In this document: positions 8,977-17,755 of the stretch, in pieces | Layout of the letters: each line of letters starts with the position of its first letter | How positions within the stretch are numbered: position 1 is the stretch's first letter | Assembly: GCF_030269765.1 (NCBI RefSeq) | Contig: NZ_BSTX01000003.1 | Location: forward strand, 1-64,000 | Length of the DNA stretch: 64,000 nucleotides | Source: Actinorhabdospora filicis | GTDB taxonomy: Bacteria > Actinomycetota > Actinomycetes > Mycobacteriales > Micromonosporaceae | Direction: 5' to 3' | Notes under the pieces: model-generated | The model's input: the letters and a program-made list of their open reading frames with translations, nothing else | The model's database searches: none | Told to the model about the DNA's origin: nothing | Made by a program: the position numbers and the translations under genes

Positions 8977-9249
8977 GGGGGTTGCCCCACGGGGGTGGGG
9001 AACAGGCAACGGAGATCGCTGCGACACAGGGCGGGCGCGGCTCATCCCCACACACGTGGGGAGCACGCCCTTGCGCCCGGCGACACGATCGTTGCGGGCG
9101 GCTCACCCCCACGTGCGTGGGGAGCACATCCCGGCGGCGGTGCCTCCGTAGTCGAGCGTCGGCTCACCCCCACACACGTGGGGAGCACGTCTGGGACAGC
9201 GCCTGCGCCTGGACGGTCAGCGGCTCACCCCCACACGCGTGGGGAGCAC
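8977..9249 (-). CRISPR. Short type I-E CRISPR array, 4 clear repeats plus one decayed, no cas genes
   Basis: Four 29-bp repeats of the form CGGCTCAYCCCCAC-N4-GTGGGGAGCAC start at 9038, 9099, 9160 and 9221, with an exact 61-bp period and 32-bp spacers (9067-9098, 9128-9159, 9189-9220). A fifth, decayed unit at 8977-9005 keeps the period and the CCCCAC/GTGGGGA stem. Read on the minus strand the repeat begins GTGCTCCCC and ends GAGCCG, the actinobacterial type I-E (Cse) form. The leader should therefore lie beyond 9249, and the decayed unit is the leader-distal end. Repeats differ in the loop (ACAC, GTGC, ACAC, ACGC; two differ by one base elsewhere). No cas gene is in the window. Confidence 0.9.
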
Positions 9250-9453
9250 ACTTCGCGACCTGCCGATTCTCCGCCGCTTCGCGCGTTTTCGCCAGCGGCG
9301 TACCCGGCCACGACGTGGGCCCATCGCCCTCCTTCATCCCCGCCCCTGCGCGCTCGCCGACCGGCGTGGTGGCCGCGCTGGCCGGTGTCAGCCGGTGGGC
9401 CGGGCATCCCGCACAGCCTCCACCCCCGTCGGTCCGCATGGCAGGATGGCGGG

Positions 9454-10437
9454 GTGACCGCCATTCCCGCTCTCCGTCTTGTCGTCGGCGAGGAGGATCT
9501 CCTCATCACCCGGGCCGTGGCCGAGGTGGCCGCGGCGGTTCGGGCCGTCGATCCCGACATCGAGGTCAAGGAGTGGGACGCGGGCAGCGTCTCGGTCGGG
9601 GAGTTCGTCTCGGCGGTGAGCCCGGCGTTGTTCGGTGGGGGCACGGTCGTCGTCCTTCGTAACGCGCACAACGCGAAGAAGGAACTGGCCGCCGCGATCA
9701 CCAAGTACGCCGCGACGCCGGTGAGCGACGTCTTCCTCGTGGTCGCGCATCCGGGCGGTGTGAAGGGCAAGGCCCTGGTCGACGCCTTGAAGAAGGCGGG
9801 CGCCGACGAGGTCGCCGCCGCGAAGCTGAAGCGCCCGCAGGACCGGGTGGCGTTCGTGCGCGAGGAGTTCCGGCGGCTCGGCGCCAAGTGCGGCGCCGAC
9901 GCGGCCGAGGCGCTGCTGACCGCGCTCGGGTCCGACCTGCGCGAGATCGCCGCCGCCTGCCACCAGCTCGTCGCCGACACCGGCGGCAGCATCACCGTCG
10001 ACATCGTCAACCGCTACTACCGGGGACGCGCCGAGGTCACCGGCTTCGCCGTCGCCGACGCGGTCGTGGTGGGCGACGTCCCGGGCGCGCTGGAGTCGCT
10101 GCGGTGGGCGCTGTCGGTGGGCATGGACGCCGTTCCGATCGCCGATGCGCTCGCCCAGGGCGTCCGCAACGTCGCGCGGGTCGCCGGCGCGGGCCGGGGG
10201 AACTCCTATCAACTCGCCTCGGCGTTGGGGATGCCCGCCTGGCGTGTGGAGCGTGTGATGGGGCAGACACGCGGCTGGACACCGGAGGGGCTGGCGCTCG
10301 CCATGGACGCCGCCGCCGAGGTGAACGCCGCGGTGAAGGGGGGCTCCGATGACCGGGGATACGCGCTCGAACGCGCCGTGTTCGCCATCGCCGCCGCGCG
10401 CAAGGGGGAGCGCCTGCCCGGCGGCGGTGGGCGGTGA
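9454..10437 (+). CDS. holA: DNA polymerase III subunit delta
   Basis: The 327-residue protein is the clamp-loader delta subunit, which opens the beta sliding clamp. It has the expected N-terminal LVVGEEDLLITRAV, the middle GSDLREIAAACHQLVA helix pair and a C-terminal helical domain ending in an arginine/lysine-rich tail. GTG 9454 is used because upstream in-frame codons run into the CRISPR array and CAGGAT sits six bases before it. Location after comEC is conserved in actinobacteria. Confidence 0.93.
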   Translation: MTAIPALRLVVGEEDLLITRAVAEVAAAVRAVDPDIEVKEWDAGSVSVGEFVSAVSPALFGGGTVVVLRNAHNAKKELAAAITKYAATPVSDVFLVVAHPGGVKGKALVDALKKAGADEVAAAKLKRPQDRVAFVREEFRRLGAKCGADAAEALLTALGSDLREIAAACHQLVADTGGSITVDIVNRYYRGRAEVTGFAVADAVVVGDVPGALESLRWALSVGMDAVPIADALAQGVRNVARVAGAGRGNSYQLASALGMPAWRVERVMGQTRGWTPEGLALAMDAAAEVNAAVKGGSDDRGYALERAVFAIAAARKGERLPGGGGR

Positions 10438-10670
10438 GTGACCGTCCGGCGCGCCGCCCGCTGTACGCGAAGATCCTCCGGCTGCGGCACATCAACCCCA
10501 GCCCGGTGGCCTGCTTCGCGTTCTTCGAGGGCAGCCTCGCGGTGGCGATCCTGCTGGCGCTCACCGAGACGGTGTCGTGGTGGGTGGTGCTGATCCTGCC
10601 GGTGACGGTCGCGTTGATGGTGAAACTGAACGACGTGGTCGCCGGGGCGGGCAAGCGCAGCAGGTCATAG
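10434..10670 (+). CDS. Small DUF4229-like membrane protein
   Basis: The 78-residue protein has a basic N-terminus and two predicted membrane helices (around residues 24-42 and 45-62), with a short basic tail. It resembles the small actinobacterial DUF4229 membrane proteins, a tentative family call. GTG 10434 overlaps the holA stop by four bases (GTGA), so it is translated with holA. Function unknown. Confidence 0.7.
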   Translation: MSDRPARRPLYAKILRLRHINPSPVACFAFFEGSLAVAILLALTETVSWWVVLILPVTVALMVKLNDVVAGAGKRSRS

Positions 10671-11663
10671 CCCCAGCCCCGGGGACGAGACGGGGTCGAG
10701 CCCGCTGTGGTGCGCGGCCCCGGGCGAGCCCGGGTGATCTGCGGCCGGACGACGGTGGTGCCGCACGGGTGGGGATTCGCGGCGCGGGCAGGTGAGGCCG
10801 ACGAGCGTGAGCCGCGCCGGGCGGTCGTGATGGCGCGGAGCCGACCGGTCTGTGGAGGCTCACCCGGCCATGCCCCGGTCGCCGCACGGGACACGCTCAT
10901 CGGCAGACCGCGACACCCGCACCCGGACGCAGGCCGAGGACGCGTGCGAGGCCGAGGACACCGGTGAACCGGCAGGCTGCTCGATACACACCACTCGGCT
11001 GCGGCCAGAGCCTTCCGCGAGGTGCGGAAGGGTGGGCCGTTCGATGCGCATCGCCGGATGTTTCGCAGGCCGCTCGATGGAACCGGCCGATGCGTGCTCC
11101 CGGGGATGAGGCGGCCGAGCCTCCAGACGCCGCACGTCGGCTCCGCCGGAGGCGTGCTCGCCGGTGCGCGGGGTGTGGATGGCCGACGGTGCGTCCTTGA
11201 TGAGCTCGGTGGTGCGGGAAGCGACACGAAGACACTCCGCCGCCCCGCCCACTCATCACCCACCTCGCCGAGTGGTGCGGTGAATGACGTGGTGTGTGGT
11301 GCCACAGCACCCGCGGCCCGGCCTCTCCGAACCCGCCGGGGCGGTGGTCCGGTGCCGCACGCCCCGGCGGGACCGCCTCGGGGCAGGTGAGTGGGCCGGT
11401 TGCCGTGGCGAGCCGATCCGGCCGGGATCCGCGCGCCCATGGACCCGGCCTCGCGTGGATCCATCGCATCCGCAGCCCTGTCCGGTGAGACGTCCATCCC
11501 GCCGCGCGGCCTTCAGCCGACCGGCCCGCACGTGGGCGCGGGCGGTCTTGACGCGCGGGCCGAGCCGATAGATCCCGGCGCGCCACCGGCGCGGGCGGCC
11601 TCCGCTCCGCCCACCGACCATGCCACCATGCCCGCCCAGGCCCCGCTCAGCCCCGGACCCCGC
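10671..11663 (+). other. About 1 kb without a convincing gene
   Basis: No reading frame here shows a recognisable domain, normal codon use or a good start, though several short open frames exist on both strands. It is GC-rich and contains a small hairpin, CTTCCGC and GCGGAAG, at 11011-11029. At 11094 there is GTGCTCC followed closely by GGGGATGAG, and GTGCTCG again at 11154, 60 bases later. These resemble shortened I-E CRISPR repeats but are too weak to call. The stretch may be decayed accessory DNA. Confidence 0.5.
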
Positions 11664-12356
11664 TCAGCCCAGTCCCAGCTCCGCCGCCGTCGCGCGGGCG
11701 GTGTAGTCGAAGTACTTCGCGTAGTCGGTCACCACGCCGTTGAACTGGCCGAAGAGTTCGAAGGAGAGCACGCCGATCAGGCCGCTCCAGGCCAGGATCA
11801 GGCGGCCTCGGCCTTCGGGGACGGTGATCAGCTCGGCGATGGTCTCGGTGATCAGGCCGGGTTCGGGTTGGGGGCGGTCGGCGGGGAACTCGGGGTGGGC
11901 CTCGTTGTAGATGCCGACGAGGGTGAGGGGCATGCGGGCGGCGGCGACGGTGGTGTCCTGGGGGGCGGCGTAGCCGGGGACGGGGGTGCCGTAGACGAGC
12001 TCGAACTGGTGCTTGTTGGCCAGGGCCCAGGCGCGGACGGCGCGGTTGACGGCGAGCCAGCGGCCGGTGGGCGGGTGGCCCTCGGCCTTGGCTTGGGCGT
12101 CGGCTTGCTCGGCGGCCTCGCCGACGGAGTTGTAGGCGTCGATGATCAGCGCGGTGAGGAGCTCGTCGCGGCTGGCGAAGTAGCGGTAGACCGCCGAGGA
12201 GGCCATGCCGAGAGCGCGGGCGACCGCGCGCAGGGACAGGGCGCTGGGACCGACCTCGGCGAGCTGCTCGCTCGCCGACTGCTTGATGGCCCTGGTGAGT
12301 TCGGCGCGGGCGAGCTCGCGGGCGGTGCGCGGGGCGGAGTGGGTCTCGGCTGACAT
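11664..12356 (-). CDS. TetR/AcrR family transcriptional regulator
   Basis: The ~230-residue protein has an N-terminal HTH (LSLRAVARALGMASSAVYRYF at about residues 38-57) and a C-terminal TetR_C_13-like ligand domain ending near ARATAAELGLG. ATG 12356 or 12368 are the candidate starts. It is divergent from the epimerase gene at 12489, and the shared region holds two near-identical palindromes, so it probably represses both genes. Ligand unknown. Confidence 0.9.
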   Translation of the reverse strand: MSAETHSAPRTARELARAELTRAIKQSASEQLAEVGPSALSLRAVARALGMASSAVYRYFASRDELLTALIIDAYNSVGEAAEQADAQAKAEGHPPTGRWLAVNRAVRAWALANKHQFELVYGTPVPGYAAPQDTTVAAARMPLTLVGIYNEAHPEFPADRPQPEPGLITETIAELITVPEGRGRLILAWSGLIGVLSFELFGQFNGVVTDYAKYFDYTARATAAELGLG

Positions 12357-12398
12357 GGGATCGACCATAGCAAGGTTTCGGAGCGGTGCCCAAAAAAG

Positions 12399-12411
12399 AG
12401 AGCGCTGCTCT
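12399..12411. promoter_or_regulatory. TetR operator copy 1 (AGAGC-N3-GCTCT)
   Basis: The palindrome AGAGCGCTGCTCT lies just upstream of the tetR start. It is almost identical to the copy at 12454-12468, which marks both as sites for the divergent TetR protein (inference). Confidence 0.75.
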
Positions 12412-12453
12412 TGACGGTGTGTCGAGGCGCGTGGCAGGCTGGTGCTCGTAAAC

Positions 12454-12468
12454 GAGAGCACTGCTCTC
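12454..12468. promoter_or_regulatory. TetR operator copy 2 (GAGAGC-N3-GCTCTC)
   Basis: The perfect palindrome GAGAGCACTGCTCTC lies about 20 bases before the epimerase start and matches the site at 12399. Repressor binding would cover the epimerase promoter region. Confidence 0.78.
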
Positions 12469-12488
12469 TAATTGACGGGAGTCAAGTC

Positions 12489-13427
12489 ATGGCCGTTCAC
12501 GTGATCCTCGGCAAGGGCCCCATCGGCGGCCAGACGGCGGACGAGCTCGTCGCGCTCGGGCACCGGGTGCGGGTGCTCAGCCGGTCCGGTGGGACCAGCA
12601 CCGGCACCGTCGAGCACCGGGCGGTGGACGCGGGGGACGCCGTCGCGCTGCGGGCCGCGACCGCCGACGCCGACGTCATCTACAACTGCGCCAATCCGGC
12701 CGGGTACCACCTGTGGAACCAGGAGTGGCCGCGCATGGCCTCGGCGCTGCTGGACGCCGCCGAGTCGGCCGGGGCGGTGCTGGTGACGATGAGCTGCCTG
12801 TACGGGTACGGCCCGGCGCACCGGTACATGACCGAGGAGACGCCGCTGGAGGCCGTCGGGCACAAGGGCCGGATCCGCGCGGGCATGTGGCAGGAGGCGC
12901 TGCGGCGCCACGAGGCCGGGCGGGTGCGGGTGACCGAGGCGCGGGCCTCGGACTTCTTCGGGCCGCACGCCACCGCCAACGCCGTCTTCGGCGAGCGGGT
13001 CGTGCCGCGCATCATGGCGGGCAAGGGCGTGCAGGCCCTCGGCGACCCCGACGCCCCGCACACCTGGACCTACACGCCGGACGTCGCGCGCGCCCTGGCC
13101 GTCCTGGGCACCGACGAGCGGGCGTGGGGGCGCGCGTGGCACGTGCCCAGTGGCCCGGCGCTGTCGCAGCGGGAGTTCGCCCGCGAGTTCGCGCGGGTCG
13201 CCGGTGTCGCCGAGGTCAAGGTCGGGCGGCTGCCGTGGTGGCTGATGATCAACCTGCTGGGGACGTTCCAGCCCGCGCTGCGCGGGTTCGCCGAGACCCG
13301 CCACCAGTGGGATCTGCCCTTCGAGATGGACTCCACCGCCTTCACCGCCGAGTTCGGGGTCAAGGCCACCGGGCTGGACGAGGCGATCGCGGGCACGCTC
13401 GGCTGGTGGCGCGGGCGGGCGGCCTGA
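12489..13427 (+). CDS. NAD-dependent epimerase/dehydratase family protein
   Basis: The 312-residue protein has a Rossmann N-terminus with a slightly unusual loop (ILGKGPIGGQTADEL), a conserved YNCANPAGYHLW segment and the SCLYGYG region where the SDR catalytic Tyr is found. It probably reduces or epimerises a small carbonyl or sugar substrate. It starts at ATG 12489 with ACGGGAG upstream, and is controlled by the divergent TetR through the palindrome at 12454. Such TetR/epimerase pairs usually respond to a xenobiotic or metabolite; the substrate is unknown. Confidence 0.85.
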   Translation: MAVHVILGKGPIGGQTADELVALGHRVRVLSRSGGTSTGTVEHRAVDAGDAVALRAATADADVIYNCANPAGYHLWNQEWPRMASALLDAAESAGAVLVTMSCLYGYGPAHRYMTEETPLEAVGHKGRIRAGMWQEALRRHEAGRVRVTEARASDFFGPHATANAVFGERVVPRIMAGKGVQALGDPDAPHTWTYTPDVARALAVLGTDERAWGRAWHVPSGPALSQREFAREFARVAGVAEVKVGRLPWWLMINLLGTFQPALRGFAETRHQWDLPFEMDSTAFTAEFGVKATGLDEAIAGTLGWWRGRAA

Positions 13428-13536
13428 GCGCGCCGCGCGAGGGGTCACGCGGTGCCGGACGGGCCCGCTCGCCCGCGCGGGGAGCGTCCGCGGGTCAGCG
13501 AAGACGTCCCCTCGGGGAGAGGCGCGGGACCGGGCG

Positions 13537-14403
13537 TCAGCCGGCCCGGGTGTGCTCCAGCAGTGCCGGGACCAGCACGTCCCAGACCGGCGCGGGCGGG
13601 AACTCGTGACCGCCGCCGGCCAGGACCAGCAGCCGCGCGCCGGGGATCTCCCGGGCCAGGGCCTCGCCGTGGCCCAGCGGGAACAGCGGGTCGTCGGAGC
13701 CGTGCGCGACCAGCGTCGGGACGGTGATCTCGCTCAGCCGCTCGCGGGCGACGCCGTTGCCTTCGAGGATCCAGTGGTTGGTCTGGGAGGCGGCGAAGTC
13801 GGTGGTCCGGTCGTACATGCGGCCGATGGTCGCCCGGGAGCGCGCCTCGTCGACGCCGAGACCGCCGGCGAAGTCGTGCAGGCTCGCCAGGACGTACTCC
13901 ACGACGGCCTCGCGGTCGGACCAGTCGGGCTCGGGGGCGGGCTCGGAGAAGCTCTTCTGGATGCGCTCGGTGGGCGCGGGGAGGTCGGGCTGCTCGGGCC
14001 CGCCGGGACCGCCGGGGCTGGTGGACATGAGCGTCAGGCTCAGCAGCCGCCCGGGGTGGTCGACGGCGACGCGCTGGGCCATGCCGCCGCCCATCGAGAG
14101 GCCGACGAGGTGGACGCGGGCGATGCCGAGGGCGTCCAGGACGCCGGTGATGTCGCCGACGAGGTCCTCGCCGGTGTAGCCGGGCTCGCCGGCCGGGTGG
14201 GACACCGAGCGGCCGGTGTCGCGCAGGTCGTAACGGATGACGAAGCGGCCGCCGTCGCCCTGGGCGAGGAGCTGGCAGAAGTCGGCCTCCCACCAGTCCA
14301 TGGAGGAGGCGGCGCCGCCGACGAGCAGGATCGCGGGGTCGGCGGGGGAGCCGAAGGTCTCGACGCAGATGTCCACGCCGTTGGCGCTGATGACTGTCTC
14401 CAT
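13537..14403 (-). CDS. Alpha/beta hydrolase
   Basis: The 288-residue protein has the alpha/beta-hydrolase core: oxyanion region LVGGAASS, a DLRDTGRS strand typical of RdmC/aclacinomycin methylesterase-like hydrolases, the nucleophile elbow GLSMGG (Ser about residue 102), an acid in AHGSDDPLFP and the catalytic His in GGGHEFP. It probably cleaves an ester. ATG 14403 is the first Met that fits the family. It converges on the epimerase gene. Confidence 0.9.
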   Translation of the reverse strand: METVISANGVDICVETFGSPADPAILLVGGAASSMDWWEADFCQLLAQGDGGRFVIRYDLRDTGRSVSHPAGEPGYTGEDLVGDITGVLDALGIARVHLVGLSMGGGMAQRVAVDHPGRLLSLTLMSTSPGGPGGPEQPDLPAPTERIQKSFSEPAPEPDWSDREAVVEYVLASLHDFAGGLGVDEARSRATIGRMYDRTTDFAASQTNHWILEGNGVARERLSEITVPTLVAHGSDDPLFPLGHGEALAREIPGARLLVLAGGGHEFPPAPVWDVLVPALLEHTRAG

Positions 14404-14490
14404 GGACGTGACAGTAGAGGCCGGGTGGGACCGAAGCGATGGAAGTGAGTGGTGATTGAGTGGTGGGTGAGTGGAGAAGAGGCGGCACGG

Positions 14491-14632
14491 CCTGCCGCCC
14501 TGCGGCGTGGGATGAGCCGCGCCACATGCCCGGTCGGGCCGGGCGATGGTCCCCGCGGGTGTGGGGGTGAGCCGACCGTGTGGTTGACGCGGTTCTGGAG
14601 GGCGATGTGTCCCCGCCTGAGCGGGGCAGCGA
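14491..14632 (+). CRISPR. Decayed CRISPR relic of the same I-E repeat family
   Basis: The 29 bases at 14546-14574 match the minus-strand repeat of the array at 8977-9249 at about 25 of 29 positions, including GTGTGGGGGTGAGCCG at the 3' end. About 60 bases on, CCCCGC-N4-GCGGGG (14611-14626) keeps the repeat stem. Upstream, 14491-14519 ends GGGATGAGCCG. Spacing is irregular (55 and 60 bp), so this is a degenerating remnant in the plus orientation. No cas genes are nearby. Confidence 0.6.
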
Positions 14633-14634
14633 AA

Positions 14635-14666
14635 ACGCGGCCGCGAGGTTCCCCTCACGGCCGCGT
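14635..14666 (-). terminator. Rho-independent terminator of lepA
   Basis: The inverted repeat ACGCGGCCG and CGGCCGCGT lies 15 bases after the lepA stop. On the minus strand it is followed by TTTT, giving a classic stem and U tract. Confidence 0.88.
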
Positions 14667-14680
14667 CTGGCACAACCCGC

Positions 14681-16543
14681 CTACTTCTTCTTCTGCTCCA
14701 CCGACTCGTCCGTCGACAGCGCCGCCACGAAGGCCTCCTGCGGCACCTCCACGCGGCCGACCATCTTCATCCGCTTCTTGCCTTCCTTCTGCTTCTCCAG
14801 CAGCTTGCGCTTACGCGTGATGTCGCCGCCGTAGCACTTGGCGAGGACGTCCTTGCGGATGGCGCGGATGGTTTCGCGGGCGATGACGCGGGAGCCGATG
14901 GCGGCCTGGATGGGCACCTCGAACTGCTGGCGGGGGATGAGCTTGCGCAGGCGCTCGGCGAGGCGGACGCCGTAGGCGTAGGCGGCGTCCTTGTGCACGA
15001 TCGCCGAGAACGCGTCGACGGGCTCGCCGTGGAGGAGGATGTCCACCTTGACGAGGTCGGAGATCTGGGTGCCGGTGGCCTCGTAGTCCAGGGAGGCGTA
15101 GCCGCGGGTCTTGGACTTCAGCTGGTCGAAGAAGTCGTAGATGATCTCGGCCAGCGGCAGGGTGTAGCGCAGTTCCACCCGCTCCTGCGACAGGTACTCC
15201 ATGCCCATCAGCGAGCCCCGGCGCGACTGGCACAGCTCCATGACCGAGCCGACGAAGTCGTTGGGGGTGAGGATCGTGGCGCGCACGATCGGCTCGTGGA
15301 TGGCGGCGATCTTGCCGGTGGGGAACTCGCTGGGGTTGGTCACCACCACCGAGGTGCCGTCCTCCAGGTCCACGTTGTAGACCACGTTGGGGGCGGTGGA
15401 GATCAGGTCGAGGCCGAACTCGCGCTCCAGGCGCTCGCGGATGATCTCCAGGTGCAGCAGGCCGAGGAAGCCGACGCGGAAACCGAAGCCGAGGGCAGCC
15501 GAGGACTCCGGCTCGTAGGTGAGGGCTGCGTCATTGAGCTTGAGCTTGTCGAGGGCCTCGCGCAGGTCCGGGTACTCCGAGCCGTCGATCGGGTAGAGAC
15601 CCGAGTAGACCATCGGCTTGGGGTCCTGGTAGCCGCCGAGGGACTCGGTGGCCGGGCGGTTCGACAGGGTGACGGTGTCACCGACCTTGGACTGGCGCAC
15701 GTCCTTCACGCCGGTGATCAGGTAGCCGACCTCGCCGACGCCCAGGGCGGCCGACTTGATCGGCTCGGGCGAGATGACGCCGATCTCCAGCAGCTCGTGG
15801 ACGGCGTTGGTCGACATCATCTTGATGCGGTCGCGGGCCTCCATCTTGCCGTCGACCACCCGGACGTAGGTGACCACGCCGCGGTAGGTGTCGTAGACGG
15901 AGTCGAAGATCATCGCGCGGGCGGGCGCGTCGGGGTCGCCGACGGGCGCGGGGATCTGCCGGACGATCTCGTCCAGCAGCTCGCCGACGCCCACGCCGGT
16001 CTTGCCGGACACGCGCAGGCAGTCCTCGGGCTCGCAGCCGATCAGGTGCGCCAGCTCCTCGGCGTACTTCTCCGGCTGGGCCGCGGGCAGGTCGATCTTG
16101 TTCAGCACCGGGATGATCGTGAGGTCGTTCTCCATGGCCAGGTACAGGTTGGCCAGGGTCTGCGCCTCGATGCCCTGCGCGGCGTCCACGAGCAGGACGG
16201 CGCCCTCGCACGCGGCCAGCGAACGCGACACCTCGTAGGTGAAGTCGACGTGGCCGGGCGTGTCGATCATGTTCAGGACGAAGTCGTCGCCGGCGCGCTC
16301 GCCGGACCTGGCCGTCCACGGCATGCGCACGGCCTGCGACTTGATCGTGATGCCGCGCTCGCGTTCGATGTCCATGCGGTCGAGGTACTGGGCGCGCATG
16401 AGACGGGAGTCCACGACCTCGGTGATCTGGAGCATCCGGTCGGCGAGGGTGGACTTGCCGTGGTCGATGTGCGCGATGATGCAGAAGTTCCGGATCCGCT
16501 GCGGGTCGGTGCTTCCGGGCGCGTACGTCACTGCATCATCCAT
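14681..16543 (-). CDS. lepA: Elongation factor 4 (LepA)
   Basis: The 620-residue translational GTPase has the full LepA length. G1 is AHIDHGKST, G3 is DTPGHVDF and G4 is NKIDLPAA. The C-terminal LepA-specific domain ends with the VPQEAFVAAL segment and a lysine-rich tail. It helps back-translocate or remodel stalled ribosomes. ATG 16543 gives the usual N-terminus before RIRNFCIIAHIDHG. It is followed by a strong terminator. Confidence 0.97.
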   Translation of the reverse strand: MDDAVTYAPGSTDPQRIRNFCIIAHIDHGKSTLADRMLQITEVVDSRLMRAQYLDRMDIERERGITIKSQAVRMPWTARSGERAGDDFVLNMIDTPGHVDFTYEVSRSLAACEGAVLLVDAAQGIEAQTLANLYLAMENDLTIIPVLNKIDLPAAQPEKYAEELAHLIGCEPEDCLRVSGKTGVGVGELLDEIVRQIPAPVGDPDAPARAMIFDSVYDTYRGVVTYVRVVDGKMEARDRIKMMSTNAVHELLEIGVISPEPIKSAALGVGEVGYLITGVKDVRQSKVGDTVTLSNRPATESLGGYQDPKPMVYSGLYPIDGSEYPDLREALDKLKLNDAALTYEPESSAALGFGFRVGFLGLLHLEIIRERLEREFGLDLISTAPNVVYNVDLEDGTSVVVTNPSEFPTGKIAAIHEPIVRATILTPNDFVGSVMELCQSRRGSLMGMEYLSQERVELRYTLPLAEIIYDFFDQLKSKTRGYASLDYEATGTQISDLVKVDILLHGEPVDAFSAIVHKDAAYAYGVRLAERLRKLIPRQQFEVPIQAAIGSRVIARETIRAIRKDVLAKCYGGDITRKRKLLEKQKEGKKRMKMVGRVEVPQEAFVAALSTDESVEQKKK

Positions 16544-16658
16544 TCACGTGCTGGAGGGTCAACGGCTCCGGGTGTGGAGCGCTGTCAATGATCCCATGGC
16601 CTTGATCACCGGGAATGCGGTGGCGGTCAAAGCGCGGCGGGTGCCACCATCGTGACCC

Positions 16659-17630
16659 ATGAGCACCGTCACCGGCGACTCGGTTCCCTATGACCGGACC
16701 GCGCAGCGTCCCGCCTTCGAGACCCTCCCGGAGTTCGTGCGGGACACGATCCGCGCCGCCCTCGGCGATGAGATCATCTCCGTCGCGCTCGCCGGATCGG
16801 GCTTCACCAGCGGATTCGCCGGTGTGGTCACCGCGGCCAACGGGCGCTCTCTGTTCGTGAAGGCCGCCGGGCCCGACAAACCGTCGGTCCTGGGATCCTA
16901 CCGCCGGGAGCGCGAGATCAACGCGGCCCTGCCCGCCGGGCTGCCCGCGCCGGGCCTGGAGTTCGCCACCGAGCTCGGCGGCTGGATCGTGCTCGGGTTC
17001 GCCACCGTCGTCGGGCGCGCGCCCGCCCTGCCCATGTCGCCCGCCGACGTGACGTCGATGCTGGACGCCTGGGCGCGCGCGGCGGAGCTGCTCGCGCCCG
17101 TCTCCGACGCGTTCCGCTCGGTCGGCATCCGCACCCTCGAAGAGGACGCCGGTGACCAGTTCCACGGTTTCGCGGAGATGGCCTCGGGACTGTCCACGCC
17201 CGCGCCGGGCGTGCCCGTGGAGCGCCTGGCCGACCTGGCGGCGATGGAGGCGGGTGTCTTCGACGCCGTCCGCGCCGATGCCGTCACCCACGGCGACCTG
17301 CGCCCCGACAACATGATCGTCACCGGTTCCGGGTCCCTCATCTGCGACTGGAACTGGCCCACGATCGCCGCTCCCTGGTTCGACACCGTGTTCTTCCTGG
17401 TGACCGCGCGGGGTGACGGGCACGACGCCGACTCGCTGTTCTTCGCCCACCCCACGGCGGCGGGCGTCACCGGGGACCAGCTCGACGCGGTGCTGGCCGC
17501 GGCGGCCGGTTACTATCTGGACCGGGCGCGGCGAGACCCCTTCCCGGGGTCCTCTCCCCACCTTCAGCCCCATCGGCGCTGGAGCGGTGAGGCGGCCCTG
17601 GCCTGGCTGGCCTCTCGGCACGGCTGGTAA
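16659..17630 (+). CDS. Aminoglycoside phosphotransferase-family protein
   Basis: The 323-residue protein carries the kinase-like catalytic HGDLRPDN motif (about residue 211) and the metal-binding CDWNWP about 20 residues later, as in the APH/choline-kinase clan. The N-terminal lobe has GSGFTSGFAG and the LFVKAAG lysine. The family phosphorylates antibiotics or small alcohols, and the substrate cannot be assigned here. It lies alone between lepA and rpsT. Confidence 0.85.
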   Translation: MSTVTGDSVPYDRTAQRPAFETLPEFVRDTIRAALGDEIISVALAGSGFTSGFAGVVTAANGRSLFVKAAGPDKPSVLGSYRREREINAALPAGLPAPGLEFATELGGWIVLGFATVVGRAPALPMSPADVTSMLDAWARAAELLAPVSDAFRSVGIRTLEEDAGDQFHGFAEMASGLSTPAPGVPVERLADLAAMEAGVFDAVRADAVTHGDLRPDNMIVTGSGSLICDWNWPTIAAPWFDTVFFLVTARGDGHDADSLFFAHPTAAGVTGDQLDAVLAAAAGYYLDRARRDPFPGSSPHLQPHRRWSGEAALAWLASRHGW

Positions 17631-17710
17631 GCTTGCCGCTTGTGCGTGAGACGGCTGTGTCCTCTCCATGCGCCCAAGGACAGTGTCGACGGAAAGTTCC
17701 GCAGGCACTT

Positions 17711-17745
17711 TGACATTTGTTGAATGCGGAACGAATCGAGACCGA
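17711..17745 (+). promoter_or_regulatory. Probable rpsT promoter
   Basis: TTGACA at about 17711-17716 fits a -35 box, with AATCGA-like -10 bases about 18 nt on, close to the rpsT start at 17756. The region upstream of the CDS is AT-richer than the surroundings. The assignment is tentative. Confidence 0.4.
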
Positions 17746-17755
17746 GGCTTCCAAC

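Noticed and set aside
9225..9439. Minus-strand open frames across the CRISPR array
   Set aside because: They read through exact repeats and give low-complexity peptides; the repeat period explains the sequence.
11022..11390. 122-codon open frame in the 10.7-11.7 kb region
   Set aside because: No domain, poor start, competing frames of similar length and no codon bias; left as gene-free.
13467..13487. GCTCGCCC/GGGGAGC palindrome after the epimerase as another CRISPR repeat
   Set aside because: It matches only the generic stem and has no second copy at 60-61 bp; a terminator between convergent genes is simpler.
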